Origin: Mytilus trossulus
Taxonomy: Eukaryota; Mollusca; Bivalvia; Mytilida; Mytilidae
Length of the DNA: 64,000 bases
NCBI RefSeq assembly: GCF_036588685.1
Contig: NC_086386.1
Span: 32,975,883-33,039,882 of the forward strand
Direction: 5' to 3'
Shown here: piece after piece, positions 61,301-64,000 of the stretch
How positions within the stretch are numbered: position 1 is the stretch's first letter
How the letters are laid out: each line of letters opens with the position of its first letter
Translations under genes and position numbers: made by a program
Notes under the pieces: model-generated
Database searches by the model: none
What the model was told of the DNA's origin: nothing
The model's input: the letters and a program-made list of their open reading frames with translations, nothing else

Positions 61301-62304
61301 TTGTGTAGGGGCTATCTGAAGGACGCCTCCGGGTGCGGGAATTTCTCGCTACAGTGAAGACCTGTTGGTGACCTTCTGCTGTTATTATTGTTTTTTTATA
61401 TGGTCGGGTTGTTGTCTCTTTGACACATTCCCCATTTCCATTCTCAATTTTATATATGACATGTTGACCTAGCAGGTGAAAACAATAGACATAAGAAATA
61501 AAAACATATGATAAAGTAGGTTAAAATCCCTTGTCAAACATCCTAGTCCTGTTGTTTTGTTACCTTGTAATGGTAAGAAGTAACAAGTGTACAGTTACTT
61601 TTATGTGAGTGCAAACTATGAAAATGTTTTGATCTAAAAAAAAATTGACAAATTTGCGTGTTTCAGCACACACTATTCAATATGAATATGGAAAATATCA
61701 GGATATTTCTCTACATGATAGAATTTGTGCAAGATGCTCGAGCTCAGAGGTTGTAAATTAAATTACATCATCTTCCTAATTATACATTAAAAAATCATAA
61801 GGAAAACAAACTATAACGATGTGATAAAAATTTTGTGCGTACTGTGATAAGATACTTACAAAGTTAATTTGTCATAAATAAAATAATTAAATTACATGTA
61901 AGGATATCATAAACGAAATGTATGTGTATGCATAAAAAAAAAAATTGTTATGAAGTTTTAAGAAAATTAAGTATTTCGCATTACCTGACTGTAAAGTATT
62001 CTATATGAGGATACATTATCTAAATTGATTGAATCACTAGTTTCTGTTATATCGATACATCTATAGTTCTGACTCTCCTTTAATAAATTTCCATGTCATT
62101 TTCGCTTGTATATATTTATTTTATAAGTTTATGCTTTAAAGTCTCCAATTTCATGTTGTCTTCCTTACATTGTTTTTTTCAGATTACAAAAGTAGCAACG
62201 GAAAAAATAGAAGAAGCAGTTCTAGAATGAGAAGTAACAAACGAAAAGAGGACAAGGACATAAATGTACCTCTGGAGGCACCAGTAAATATCATTTTAAA
62301 CTAG
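9577..62304 (+). CDS. Unknown protein with multi-copy microexon tail (whole gene model)
   Basis: Proposed exons are: 9577-10339, 14616-14711, 16889-16951, 18219-18284, 20606-20665, 21268-21327, 53523-53579, 58373-58432 and 62183-62304. Each boundary has AG before and GT after. All introns are in phase 1, so every internal exon can be skipped or included without changing frame. Joined, they give 1,347 nt: 448 aa plus a TAG stop. The N-terminal 195 residues form a globular or membrane-active-looking part with an Ala/Gly-rich hydrophobic stretch. The remainder is a Lys/Ser/Thr/Pro-rich low-complexity tail made of repeated ~20-aa units. I do not recognise the family. Transposons occupy most of the introns; the largest is 29.9 kb. 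Exon usage and the terminal exon are inferred from splice signals only; no transcript was available. Confidence 0.6.
10670..11335 (+). repeat. Mussel dispersed repeat, near full length
   Basis: This runs from about GGTCATGTGTTTGTCTGACT to GAGTTGTCTCATTGGCATTT. It includes CTGTCCTAATTCAGG, TTTGAATTGTTTTTCATTTG and a GCTTTGCGCATTGCTGAA-type block. It shares order and sequence with copies at 28060-28395 and 28420-28930. There is no coding capacity. It lies in intron 1 of the long gene. Confidence 0.65.
11340..12580. other. Intronic DNA; one short repeat fragment
   Basis: No exon with flanking splice signals and the right phase was found. At 12160-12210 a fragment with ATACTGAACTCCGAGGAAAA is the reverse complement of a block (CGGAGTTCAGTATTTTTGTG) that also lies inside the duplicated intron units (for example 58810-58830), so it belongs to another dispersed family. 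Confidence 0.5.
12590..13105 (+). pseudogene. Penelope-like element relic (thumb region)
   Basis: Two consecutive frames give NTDGRLKCMKTTDFKFAITN, FRFLSSNISSTLSFSVYISQ and VIHYARAYHISRTS, then LITQKLLKHSFEGERLKMKL and RKFYEHHYKLVG. This matches the order downstream of YxDD in bivalve PLEs (GRL-T-LYDKRDDF-FPIVNFPFL-SNIP, AYGVYISQLIRYAR, LLKQ-F----LK-SLRKFYGRH). One frame change near 12845 and loss of the upstream half mark it as dead. Confidence 0.75.
13605..14090 (+). repeat. Two tandem copies of a TIR arm
   Basis: Copy 1 (13610-13860) and copy 2 (13875-14090) share TGTACCAAGTCAGAAAAATG / TGCATCAAGTCAAGAAAATG-type starts, GTTTGTAACTCGGATTTGAT / GATTACCCGGATTTGTTTC and GAACAGCA-TTTACTACTG-type ends. 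The same arm is the right terminal repeat of the element at 51885-53250. Here only right arms are present, in tandem. Confidence 0.6.
14616..14711 (+). CDS. Coding microexon 2 (96 nt, phase 1-1)
   Basis: The acceptor is ATTTGTTTTAG and the donor is AAAAG|GTATTT. In phase 1 it encodes 32 residues (EKIQVTNKGSIPNTIIQTCT followed by APVVIEALETIK) with no stop. Unlike the later microexons it has no copies in the window. Its length is a multiple of three and its phase matches the first exon. It is supported by signals and frame only. Confidence 0.6.
15224..15444. mobile_element. MITE with ~35-bp terminal inverted repeats
   Basis: The left end is TACCGTATAGCGGGTTATTT followed by TCGCGGGTGTAAAATTTCGC. 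The right end is the reverse complement with few changes (CGCGAAAATAACCCGCTATA then CGGTA). The interior has further GGCGG / CCGC stem segments. At ~220 bp with no coding capacity, it is a classic miniature inverted-repeat element, with TA at both borders. Confidence 0.8.
15529..15695. repeat. 83-bp direct tandem duplication
   Basis: AATCGAGTCGCATGATCGCG (from 15529) and AATCGAGTGTATGATCGTGG (from 15614) begin two copies. Each continues through AATGATAGAAAAAATACTAT and ends TTTTGAAAGTAAAAAC. They are about 90 percent alike by eye. Confidence 0.8.
15695..16000 (+). repeat. Intron block duplicated at 19545-19845
   Basis: Both blocks share TAATATTATCTTTGTTGTGA / CAATATTATCTTTGTTGTTA, a CATAATTTCG / CATAATTTTGACGC region, AATGGAGTGTCTCT / GATGGAGTGTCTCT and GAAATCTTC. 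They are diverged but collinear over ~300 bases. The block precedes microexon 3 here and lies within the duplicated array at 19.5 kb, which suggests that the duplications reached further upstream than the obvious units. Confidence 0.55.
16889..16951 (+). CDS. Coding microexon 3 (63 nt, phase 1-1)
   Basis: The acceptor is ATACTTTTACAG and the donor is ACAAAG|GTACGTG. It encodes GAAQLHTQLVELSDAGKLE then DK, in frame with exon 2. This more hydrophobic, possibly helical segment differs in composition from the Lys/Ser-rich units that follow. Confidence 0.6.
17153..17690. mobile_element. Repeat element with 33-bp perfect hairpin at one end
   Basis: GGAATAACAGTACTGTAGTT... (17153-17186) is inverted perfectly at 17285-17317 (...AACTACAGTACTGTTATTCC), with a ~98-base GC-richer loop. 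The next ~370 bases match, inverted, the region 29035-29340 (shared ACTAATGAGGGATC / CTCCTTAGTTACG and GCATTAGAAT segments). The same stem start recurs at 29571 (GGAATAACAGTACAGTAGTT). It is a dispersed non-coding element in intron 3. Confidence 0.65.
18219..18284 (+). CDS. Coding microexon 4 (66 nt), array copy 1
   Basis: The acceptor is TTATTATTTAG and the donor is GAGAAAG|GTAACTG. In phase 1 it encodes GAKPKTRPSYLDSSNNGNTN then EK. This is the first copy of the duplicated exon family. The shared pattern is G-(A/E)-K-x-K-x-(R/K)-P-S-D-S-S-N-x-G-x-T-(D/N)-x-K. Open, with intact splice sites. Confidence 0.65.
18650..18775. repeat. Palindrome-rich GGTC/GACC repeat
   Basis: This is a cluster of CGACCATACGCGTATGGTC-type palindromes alternating with ACTCATATGG. 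It ends GGAACATATACACAA, the same ending as the cluster at 55605-55775 (CGGACCGTACGAGTATACTC and similar). Strongly self-complementary, no coding capacity. Confidence 0.7.
19190..19257 (+). pseudogene. Decayed copy of the array microexon
   Basis: TGCAAAAGCAAAAGCAATTA... to GATGTGAAAG|GTAACTG aligns with the live copies. The acceptor is lost (TTTAAAT where others have TTTAGGT), one extra base shifts the frame, and a TGA then appears near the end. The donor is intact. It is likely skipped. Confidence 0.7.
19858..19874. repeat. Poly-G run
   Basis: A run of about 17 G inside an intron, followed by CGTCGTCCGTCGTCC-type short repeats. Similar C or G runs occur at 25163-25180, 30472-30488, 39223-39233 and 49226-49246. 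Length may be unreliable in an assembly. Confidence 0.7.
20606..20665 (+). CDS. Coding microexon (60 nt), array copy
   Basis: An (AT)n tract leads into the acceptor ATTATTCAG; the donor is AAGAAAG|GTAACTG. It encodes GEKEKTKPSDSSNTGITDKK in phase 1 without stops. Its (AT)n tract and acceptor are nearly identical to those of the copy at 58373, which suggests a recent shared origin. Confidence 0.65.
21268..21327 (+). CDS. Coding microexon (60 nt), array copy next to giant element
   Basis: The acceptor is TTAATTATTTAG and the donor is GATAAAG|GTAACTG. It encodes GEKEKIRQPDSSNKGKTDDK, phase 1-1, open. The giant element begins only 135 bases downstream of its donor, so splicing from this exon must span about 32 kb to the next usable copy at 53523. 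Confidence 0.65.
21463..21848. repeat. Left terminal/subterminal palindromic array of giant element
   Basis: After the ~22-bp end, a dense array of CACATGTG and CACGCATG words in both orientations runs to about 21660. A ~128-bp direct tandem duplication (about 21589-21712 and 21713-21848) then follows, with copies sharing GATCATG, CACCTGTGA and CATGCGTGATTTCTGCAT. Such subterminal motif clusters are typical transposase-binding regions of CACTA elements. Confidence 0.75.
22090..22350. repeat. Dispersed bivalve-type repeat with GGACAGACAGACAC tail
   Basis: AGTGTCACTATATAATATAG... TTGATTGGGCTTCAACTGCA ... ATGGACAGACAGACAC. It is similar in layout (body of ~230 bases plus a GGACNGACAGAC tail) to 26820-27060 and 30560-30910. 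No coding capacity. Confidence 0.5.
22351..23339. other. No gene recognised inside giant element
   Basis: AT-rich sequence. The 64-codon open frame at 22715 has no motif and no splice context. Confidence 0.45.
23340..23585 (+). repeat. Mussel dispersed repeat copy
   Basis: Contains AAGTAAATCAGGCTGTAAGT, TTGGAATTGTTTTACATCTG, TGCTTATTGTTGAAAGCTGT and GATAGTTGTCTCATTGGCAA, in the same order as at 10670-11335 and 28060-28395. Confidence 0.7.
23880..25085 (+). repeat. Two-monomer tandem repeat (~600 bp each)
   Basis: Monomer 1 (23880-24480) and monomer 2 (24480-25085) share CTCCTTAAGGGGTCAACTGA, TGCTGAACATTATTGCTGTT, AGCCATGGTGGCCATCTT and GTTTCAGAGGAGAAGATTTT. A smaller 48-bp duplication (CATTATTGCTGTTTACAAGT TATCTCTATCTATAA) lies within monomer 1. 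It ends with ACGACGGACATATGAGAAAA GCTCAC. This is a repeat type I associate with bivalve genomes. No coding capacity. Confidence 0.75.
25100..25570 (+). repeat. Tandem ~190-bp repeat and poly-C fragment
   Basis: The blocks CATAACCCCCAAAATCAATC / CATAACCCCAACATCAATCC, CAACCTTCCTTTTTTGG / CAATCTTCCTTTTGTGG and AGATCCATACAC / AGATCCATTCATTTAAAC repeat at a ~180-base spacing. Upstream, 25100-25210 (GATCAATGCATTTGAATGGA, poly-C, AATGACTGGATCAGCCCCTG) is another family, also present at 32670-32780. Confidence 0.6.
25571..26819. other. No gene recognised inside giant element
   Basis: Repeat-like AT-rich DNA. The 90-codon open frame at 25864-26136 lacks motifs and splice context. Confidence 0.45.
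26820..27060 (+). repeat. Dispersed bivalve-type repeat with CGGACGGACAG tail
   Basis: GAATGTGTCCCTAATACACG ... GTACTAAGTTTCAAGTTCTT ... GACATGACGGACGGACAGAC. It is non-coding and of the same class as 22090-22350. Confidence 0.6.
27061..28059. other. No gene recognised inside giant element
   Basis: AT-rich with no conserved protein motif. The open frame at 27619-27807 is unremarkable. Confidence 0.45.
28060..28395 (+). repeat. Mussel dispersed repeat, full-length-like copy A
   Basis: GTGCCTGTTTCAAGTCATGA ... TAATTCAGTGGTTGTCGTTT ... ATAGCTGACTATGTGGTATA ... GCTCATTGTTGAAGGCTGTA ... CGTCTCATTGGCAATCATAC. It is immediately followed by a second copy, so the two form a tandem pair. Confidence 0.75.
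28420..28930 (+). repeat. Mussel dispersed repeat copy B, split by a MITE
   Basis: This copy has the same order as copy A (GTGCCTGTCCCATGTCAGGA, TAATTCAGTGGTCCAGG, TTTATATAGCTGA, GCTTTGCTCATTGTTAAAGG) but is interrupted at about 28616-28812 by a 197-bp inverted-repeat element. Confidence 0.7.
28616..28812. mobile_element. 197-bp MITE inserted in the dispersed repeat
   Basis: The left end CTGTAAATTCAGAAATTATT and the right end (reverse complement ACTGTAAATTCTGAAATTAA) are inverted repeats. The next bases (TTATTATTGC) are also inverted (GCAATAATAA). The interruption of a recognisable repeat copy gives independent evidence of insertion. The 79-codon open frame across it is spurious. Confidence 0.75.
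29035..29660 (-). repeat. Inverted copy of the 17.15-kb element
   Basis: Shares with 17153-17690, mostly in inverse orientation, CCTCATTAGT-type, GCATTAGAATCGGAATAACA and GTTGAAGA...CACCGTC segments. CTCCGACGGCATCAATTGTG at the left resembles ACCGTCAATTGTAGATTTG at 17185. It directly abuts the nested inverted-repeat element starting at 29677. Confidence 0.5.
29677..32624. mobile_element. 2.95-kb element with ~480-bp inverted arms (CACTGTGTC ends)
   Basis: The left arm (29677 to ~30165) and right arm (~32140-32624) are inverted copies. They share CACTGTGTCTAAACCACACC, GGACTCGATGGTATCTAACG, TCCGGCACAATGACGGAACA, ATTGCAAAACTAGTCATTAT and GAGCATCTCAATACTTGTAT. ACACTG lies directly outside both ends (29671-29676 and 32625-32630), which would be a 6-bp target duplication. 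The inner ends both carry repeats of CCGGTTTCGTC. The interior (~2 kb) has no transposase that I recognise. Short open frames in the arms (29982-30176 plus, 32165-32380 minus) come from arm sequence. Confidence 0.75.
30560..30910 (+). repeat. Dispersed repeat with (GGAC) tail
   Basis: ATATGGCGCGACATGTT ... TCATGAAAACTAGATAAGCT GTTCTCAAGTTACGGTGCG ... followed by about six ACGG/GGAC units at 30838-30870. It is in the interior of the inverted-repeat element. Non-coding. Confidence 0.6.
32935..33180. repeat. Direct plus inverted copies of a GACGTC-centred segment
   Basis: AGTCCAAATAATTATGACGT CTTGAA occurs at 32938-32965 and 33046-33072. Its reverse complement (TTCAAGACGTCATAATTATT TGGACT) is at 33123-33148. 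TTTGACGCCTTACATC follows both direct copies. The DNA can fold into a long hairpin. Confidence 0.7.
33181..34355. promoter_or_regulatory. Upstream region of the DUF6589 gene
   Basis: No coding feature is seen. Two related segments, GAAAATGTAAACAAAACAGA CGATAATATTTTTT (33975-34008) and GAAAATGTAAACAAACAGAC GACACGATTTTTT (34168-34200), lie ~195 bases apart and look like a promoter-proximal duplication. No clear TATA box could be chosen among many AT-rich words, so promoter placement is a guess. Confidence 0.35.
34356..40840 (+). CDS. DUF6589-family protein, candidate transposase of the giant element
   Basis: Four exons with GT-AG borders: 34356-35570, 36543-36812, 37732-38563 and 40104-40840. 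They join to 3,054 nt (1,017 aa plus stop). The start is the first ATG of a long open exon. Residues 12-59 carry two Cys pairs (CVVC and CRPC), a likely zinc-binding head. Residues ~70-300 are Ser/Thr/Asn-rich linker. Residues ~405-900 hold the conserved part: RLVGDNINWMTNVHDERKDN (Asp452), then VLIGGDQLTRERFSGSK (Asp609), ERFDHLSPITFELFH, and CDLQMEYIVKCVKKH (Asp895/Glu899). I recognise the GGDQLT and ERFDHL blocks as typical of DUF6589 proteins. The spacing of acidic residues could fit an RNase-H-like DDE transposase, but this is inference. It is convergent with the RecQ gene, with 934 bases between the stops. Confidence 0.8.
35571..40103 (+). other. Introns of the DUF6589 gene
   Basis: Three introns (35571-36542, 36813-37731, 38564-40103) with GTAAAT, GTATGT and GTAGGT donors and TTTTTACAG, ATTTATTTCAG and TTGTTTTACAG acceptors. 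Intron 1 contains a short CATCATGGTGATGCTATATT-type fragment. Intron 3 holds a hairpin element and a poly-G run. Small exons could still be hidden, but the phases of the four called exons fit without any. Confidence 0.6.
38764..38846. mobile_element. Near-perfect hairpin MITE in DUF6589 intron 3
   Basis: CAATACTTGGTCATGTTTTA TGAAGATTTAAGCCC (38764-38798) is perfectly inverted at 38812-38846 with a 13-base GC-rich loop. Arms of 35 bp without a mismatch suggest a young insertion or a selected stem. Confidence 0.75.
40841..41774. other. Convergent intergenic region between the two element genes
   Basis: This carries the 3' ends of both genes. Poly(A)-signal-like AATAAA words occur (for example near 41247 on plus). 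A short stretch at 41475-41550 (TTTACGAGCATATTCCATCT) is less AT-rich but has no convincing frame. No further gene. Confidence 0.45.
41775..47107 (-). CDS. RecQ-family ATP-dependent DNA helicase
   Basis: Minus-strand exons 47107-46208, 44786-44645 and 42334-41775 join in frame (phases 0 and 1) to 1,602 nt, 533 aa plus stop. A second start at Met13 (47071) is possible. Motifs in order: Walker A LPTGYGKS (60-67), IVVSPLNSI (82-90), DEAHC (154-158), ALTATAT (187-193), the motif V region ATEAYSMGTDAPDIRRVIHA and motif VI QEIGRAGRDG (351-360). The motif V-VI block is split across the second and third exons. The C-terminal part has the RecQ zinc-cluster pattern (CRRDYICTHFG, then CCDIC and CTCDSC, residues ~394-429). 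No HRDC domain is visible. All core motifs are intact. A DNA-unwinding 3'-5' helicase activity is expected from the family. The gene lies inside the giant element, convergent with DUF6589. Confidence 0.88.
42335..44644 (-). other. Helicase intron 2
   Basis: Donor GTATGT at 44644 and acceptor TTTTCATTGCAG ending at 42335 (minus strand). It contains a relic (42920-43100) related to the right half of the MITE at 44873-45539 (shared AAATTAAGGGGAGATTACTC and ATATGTGTATATTTTTTACT). It also contains a mussel dispersed repeat at 44440-44600. The open frame at 43455-43703 is not supported as a gene. Confidence 0.6.
44873..45539. mobile_element. 667-bp element with ~65-bp inverted ends in helicase intron 1
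   Basis: The left end CAGTCAGGGGTACTACTTAT ACAAGTGTATTTTATTTACT and the right end (reverse complement CAGTCAGGGGTACTACTTGT ACAAGTGTATTTTATTGACT) are inverted repeats. The interior repeats ACTTGTATAGGTAAAAAAA. Non-coding MITE. Confidence 0.75.
45540..46140 (+). repeat. Two mussel dispersed repeat fragments in helicase intron 1
   Basis: 45545-45670 (TTTGAATTGTTTTATATTGT, TAGCTGACTATGCGGTACAA, GCTCATTGTTGAAGGCAGTA) and 46030-46125 (GAGCTTTGCTCATTGTTAAA, TTGGTCTTGTGGAGAGTT) match the family seen at 10.7 and 28.1 kb. In the first copy TATAGTCAGCTGTTTATAGC shows a small internal duplication. Confidence 0.65.
47108..49036. other. Upstream region of the helicase gene; no other gene recognised
   Basis: The 250 bases before the helicase start are less AT-rich (GGCCACGGTGAAAGATTTCC, TTCGACGCGCATTTACGTC) and probably contain its promoter. 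Open frames at 47598, 47845 and 48312 have no motifs. 47938-48040 contains CACAGGCACTCATCTAAAAA / AGACGAGTGCCTGTG, a 12-bp inverted pair. Confidence 0.45.
49037..50000. mobile_element. ~960-bp element with CAGGGGCGGAT ends
   Basis: Left CAGGGGCGGATGTAGGA, right TAAATCCGCCCCTG. These short inverted ends resemble hAT-type non-autonomous elements. No transposase is visible. The interior includes a ~21-base poly-C run and GAGCGGAGCGAGGCG. AATAC occurs next to both ends, but a clean 8-bp duplication could not be confirmed. Confidence 0.55.
50330..50500. repeat. Inverted repeat pair (~42-bp arms)
   Basis: GGATTAAACACAGTTTTCCT AGAGGTTATT ... TGTGTAAACC (50341-50385) is inverted at 50452-50495 (GGTTTACACATCAATAACCT CTAGAAAACATGTGTTTAAT CC). 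It disrupts any meaning of the 112-codon open frame at 50101-50439. Confidence 0.7.
50501..51084. other. No gene recognised; AT-rich
   Basis: Contains no motif or long repeat. It leads into the right subterminal array. Confidence 0.45.
51085..51371. repeat. Right terminal/subterminal palindromic array of giant element
   Basis: Dense ACATGCGTTACACATGCG, CACATGTGATTCACATGCG and GCGTGACACATGTGTGG words end in GGCATTTTTGCCCTAGTA. The outer 22 bases invert the left end at 21463. The composition abruptly changes at 51372, where the host intron unit resumes. Confidence 0.75.
51885..53250. mobile_element. Non-autonomous element with ~200-bp inverted arms, containing a nested repeat
   Basis: The left arm (51889-52090: AAAGGCAACATTACTATACC, CAAATCCGGGTTACAAACTA) is inverted in the right arm (53040-53243: GTTTGTAACCCGGATTTGTA, GCGGTATACTACTGTTGCCT). 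The next inner parts, GGCATGCCAAACCTAC and AGGTTTGGAATGCC, are also inverted. Between them, 52095-52215 (TTATCAAAGGTACCAGGATT, CATAAGACTCATCAGTGACG) is a separate mussel-type repeat. The right arm family is the one duplicated at 13605-14090. Intronic; no coding capacity. Confidence 0.65.
53523..53579 (+). CDS. Coding microexon (57 nt), array copy
   Basis: The acceptor is ATATATCATTTAG and the donor is GAGAAAG|GTAACTA. In phase 1 it encodes GAKAKARPSDSNTRKKDEK without stops. One codon is missing relative to the 60-nt copies (SDSN for SDSSN). It is the first usable copy after the giant element. Confidence 0.6.
54898..55500 (+). pseudogene. Fragment of a transposon-borne protein, C-terminal part
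   Basis: The open stretch 54898-55158 (86 codons; ...YDRIRKKLDKNCKKSVENTM..., KGSFVTVRIPVVADS) is followed after a stop by IIRKDASLYKL and then, in a continuing broken frame, a Cys cluster (CKCKGTC near 55385, CKCKKSDVPCGSKCQPGREC near 55420-55470). The Lys-rich helix followed by a Cys-rich tail resembles the C-terminus of KRBA2-like or other integrase/transposase-associated proteins of invertebrates. That assignment is tentative. Stops make it non-functional. Confidence 0.45.
55605..55775. repeat. Palindrome-rich CGTACGGTC repeat inside CACTA element
   Basis: Alternating CATACGGTCC, CGTATGAGTATACTCGTACG and GGTCCGACCGTACGCGTATG words, ending GGAACATATACACAAAT. It is the same family as 18650-18775. 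Nearly every 10-20 bases form a palindrome. Confidence 0.7.
57136..58340 (+). pseudogene. 5'-truncated Penelope-like element with GIY-YIG endonuclease
   Basis: Plus-strand open frame to 58053, entering PLE sequence near 57136. It starts in the reverse transcriptase C-terminus (STDLYSKPTDTHQYLSPKSC, SIPYSQALRVKRICS). A basic linker follows (~57290-57440), then a Cys cluster (CRSCGEKRCKCC, ~57635-57668), then the endonuclease with VIYILECSVCGLQYAGES (~57760-57815, the GIY-YIG equivalent) and FHKRLNGHRSDI. The frame is open to its natural stop, so only the 5' part is missing, as expected for incomplete target-primed integration. A 3' UTR follows to about 58340. It sits in the intron unit between microexons 53523 and 58373. 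The nominal ATG at 57076 belongs to intron sequence, not to the element. Confidence 0.85.
58373..58432 (+). CDS. Coding microexon (60 nt), array copy
   Basis: (AT)n then acceptor ATTATTCAG; donor GAGGAAG|GTAACTG. It encodes GEKAETRPSDSSNKGKTDEE, phase 1-1, open. It has more acidic residues than the other copies. Confidence 0.65.
59087..59146 (+). pseudogene. Array microexon copy with broken donor
   Basis: The acceptor ACTATTTAG is intact and the reading GEKAKTRQPDSSNTGKSDDK is open, but the donor reads GATAAAG|ATAACT where the other copies have GTAACT. A G-to-A change at the first intron base should abolish splicing, and a Penelope insertion begins a few bases later. If the exon were retained with read-through, it would hit a stop in the following sequence. 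Confidence 0.7.
59150..61455 (+). mobile_element. Penelope-like element with internal deletion
   Basis: Reading in broken frames: an N-terminal region (LGLNDNIMGIGNISRTDSVN, HGLRKNRNKRKF), then TSCNCSNSAYIYGPISHVIT GGL and WNECRNIIHDSLRTYCSKWI (59693-59968). LKELAKEFVFVPADK then jumps to TLKYLDDILALNNDDF with the catalytic YLDD (60150-60200), followed by DFSFPIVNYPFLDGDVPLSP, YGVYISQLVRFARVC and LLIRSGISHPFF. The palm before YLDD is deleted. A ~700-base 3' UTR (to ATTCTCAATTTTATA at about 61455) matches, inverted, 63130-63510. No GIY-YIG domain was seen. Unit sequence resumes with ATGACATGTTGACCTAGCAG. Confidence 0.8.
61456..62182. other. Last intron, 3' part
   Basis: Begins with duplicated-unit sequence (AATAAAAACATATGATAAAG, TAGGTTAAAATCCCTTGTCA), which fades after ~61620. 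No other exon is seen. Ends in the acceptor TGTTTTTTTCAG. Confidence 0.55.
62183..62304 (+). CDS. Terminal coding exon of the microexon gene
   Basis: A strong acceptor (TTGTTTTTTTCAG). In phase 1 it reads DYKSSNGKNRRSSSRMRSNK RKEDKDINVPLEAPVNIILN and ends in TAG at 62302-62304. It is Arg/Lys/Ser-rich like the rest of the tail. An alternative donor (CACCA|GTAAAT, 62287) could make it internal, but that would end in phase 0, unlike every other junction in the gene. Confidence 0.55.
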
Positions 62305-63129
62305 CTACAATTTTCTTATTCCCTCTTCTGGTCGATATATACGAGCTTGCATGTTTATAACACTGGTCTTCTGTAAACACTGTACGTCTTTGTCTTGATT
62401 TGTGGTGGAGATTTGTCATGTAAAGTCATGGTTCGTGTTGTTTATTCTTTAGTTTTCTATTTTGTAAGATATTCGATTCGGCTGTGATGGAGGTTTCAAT
62501 CAAGCTCGCTGTCGTTGTCCGTCGAATGTCGTCCGTCCATTGTCAAACGCCGTCATAATATTAGAAATGACAAGGTCAATCATGATCAAATTTTATCTAA
62601 ATGTTCTTATGAACTAATTAAAAAACTAGTATCCATGGATTTAATCCATCATCAAACATGGTTGGTGTTAACGTTGATATTACATCTTCTTTGATGTAAA
62701 ATGCATATTTTGCTTACATATGTCAAACTAAAACAGTATGAGAAATAATAACGAAAAGATGAAATGATCCCACTGTTCAGACGGTATCTTTTATGGAATT
62801 TCCAGAAAGCAGACTACCCATTCTAACGTTGTTGCCATGTCAAATGTCAATTCTACAATTTATTTTTACTTTTTTGCGTATAACAAAAAAAATCTGAAGT
62901 ACATGTGATTAGAAGAAAAATGACAGCTACAAAATAAATAAGTCTTTCTTATTTGGAATGGTTTTTTTTAGACATCCAATTTAGACGTGATTGCCCCTGA
63001 AAATTAGCTTGTTTCATAAATTTCTTAAAAATGATAACAAATGGAGAAACATTTGAAGGAATAGACATTGCCAGAACAATGATATCTATAAAGAAGTCAC
63101 CATGCCATAAATTGTCAAAAGTAAAATTG
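62305..63129. other. No gene recognised; presumed 3' UTR and intergenic DNA
   Basis: Contains GTCGTTGTCCGTCGAATGTC GTCCGTCC near 62510-62540, a simple GTCGTCC-type repeat also seen near 19910. No coding motif. Confidence 0.45.
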
Positions 63130-63510
63130 AGAATGGAAATGGGGAATGTGTCAAAGAGACAACAACCCGACCAAATAAAAAAACAACAGCAGAAGGTCAC
63201 CAACAGGTCTTCAATGTAGCGAGAAATTCCCGCACTCGGAGCCGTCCTTCAGCTGGCCCCTAAACAAATATATACTAGTTCAGAGATAATGAACGCCATA
63301 CTAATTTCCAAATTGTACACAAGAAACTAAAATTTAAATAATACAAGGATAACAAAGGCCAGAGGCTCCTGACTTGGGACAGGCGCAAAAATGCGGCGGG
63401 GTTAAACATTTTTGTGAGATCTCAACCCTCCCCCTATACATCTAACCAATGTAGAAAAGTAAACGCATAACAATACGCACATTAAAATTCAGTTCAAGAG
63501 AAGTCCGAGT
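63130..63510 (-). repeat. Inverted copy of the Penelope 3' UTR
   Basis: GAATGGGGAATGTG-like start, AGAGACAACAACCCGACCAA, GCGAGAAATTCCCGCACTCG, GGCCAGAGGCTCCTGACTTG, GGACAGGCGCAAAAATGCGG and CTCAACCCTCCCCCTATA are the reverse complement of 61130-61440. It is a second, independent insertion remnant in opposite orientation. A plus-oriented scrap (GAAGGGATATAGTTACAATA, 63575) of the same element follows. Confidence 0.8.
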
Positions 63511-64000
63511 CTGATGTCAGACCCATTTATGAATTACTGCCTTATATAATGACTTTTTATTAGTTTTTATTCAGAAGGGATATAGTTACAATACTGGGCC
63601 ATGTGTACATTTCAAACAATCTATAGATTCCATGAATTAATTCGATTCTAATAGAACAAATACGGTCAATTAAATATTTAAGCGAGGGTTGGTTTGGTGT
63701 GTGTGTGGCTGTTTTTTTTTACTCCCTGTTAGATAAGGCTCACATATCTTATATCCGTAGCGTGCATGGGTAATTTCGTGAATAACCGCTACACAAAAAC
63801 CTGTTTAATTCTTCTTATTCTCGACCCAATATTTGCAATTTTTGATTTACTTAATTTATCGTAAGCTTCCGTCAAATCTAAAGTTGACATTTTTTTACTA
63901 AGAAGCCGTCATGTTGACTGGCTGAAATAAGTAAATACGTAAATAATGCAATAAAATAGAAAATAAAACAAAACCTACCTCAAAAATAAGTTTTAATACA
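63511..64000. other. No gene recognised at right edge
   Basis: A minus-strand reading near 63890 down to 63780 (STLDLTEAYDKLSKSKIANI) is suggestive of coding sequence but is short and cut by a stop. I cannot assign it. Confidence 0.35.

Noticed and set aside
62287..62292. Splice donor inside the terminal exon (CACCA|GTAAAT)
   Set aside because: It would end in phase 0, whereas all other junctions of the gene are phase 1. The in-frame stop 15 bases later is simpler.

Overview
This window is eukaryotic, AT-rich and densely packed with transposons, and it is most likely from a marine mussel (Mytilus or a close relative). The reasons are: GT-AG introns in every intact gene; many copies of a mussel-type dispersed repeat ending in TTGTCTCATTGGCAATCATA; Penelope-like (PLE) and DIRS-like retroelement relics of bivalve type; a tRNA-derived SINE; and bivalve tandem repeats with CGGACGGACAG tails. 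Species assignment is inference from repeat vocabulary and was not tested by a search.

Layout. 0.1-3.2 kb (minus strand): a broken DIRS-like retrotransposon with a PLE fragment nested in its reverse transcriptase. 3.3-9.5 kb: repeats, a PLE relic and a tRNA-SINE. 9.6-62.3 kb (plus): one long host-type gene of unknown function. A 254-codon first coding exon is followed by very short exons of 57-96 nt, every one in phase 1-1. At least five of them are copies of one ancestral exon, duplicated together with about 0.7-1 kb of intron, and a terminal exon closes the frame. Spliced together, the intact exons give a continuous 448-aa frame.

The introns of this duplicated-exon array have acted as a landing zone. 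Because the array holds several copies of the same intron, empty target sites can be read inside the window. They show (i) a 29,909-bp element (21463-51371) with CACTG/TACTA-type ends, hundreds of bases of CACATG-rich palindromic subterminal DNA and a 3-bp GTA duplication; (ii) a 2,920-bp CACTA-type element (54106-57025) with ~290-bp inverted repeats and a TTT duplication; (iii) a 5'-truncated PLE with a GIY-YIG endonuclease (57.1-58.3 kb); and (iv) an internally deleted PLE (59.15-61.45 kb).

The giant element carries two apparently intact, convergent, intron-containing genes: a 1,017-aa protein that I assign to the DUF6589 family (34356-40840, plus) and a 533-aa RecQ-family helicase (41775-47107, minus). 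My main hypothesis is that this is a two-gene DNA transposon or cargo-bearing giant transposon in which the DUF6589 protein (conserved Asp/Asp/Glu candidates in an RNase-H-like arrangement) is the transposase and the RecQ helicase is an accessory. The main alternative is that the two genes lie in a smaller element nested in, or captured by, a non-autonomous CACTA-like shell. A third inverted-repeat element (29677-32624, ~480-bp arms, apparent 6-bp ACACTG duplication) is nested in the giant element.
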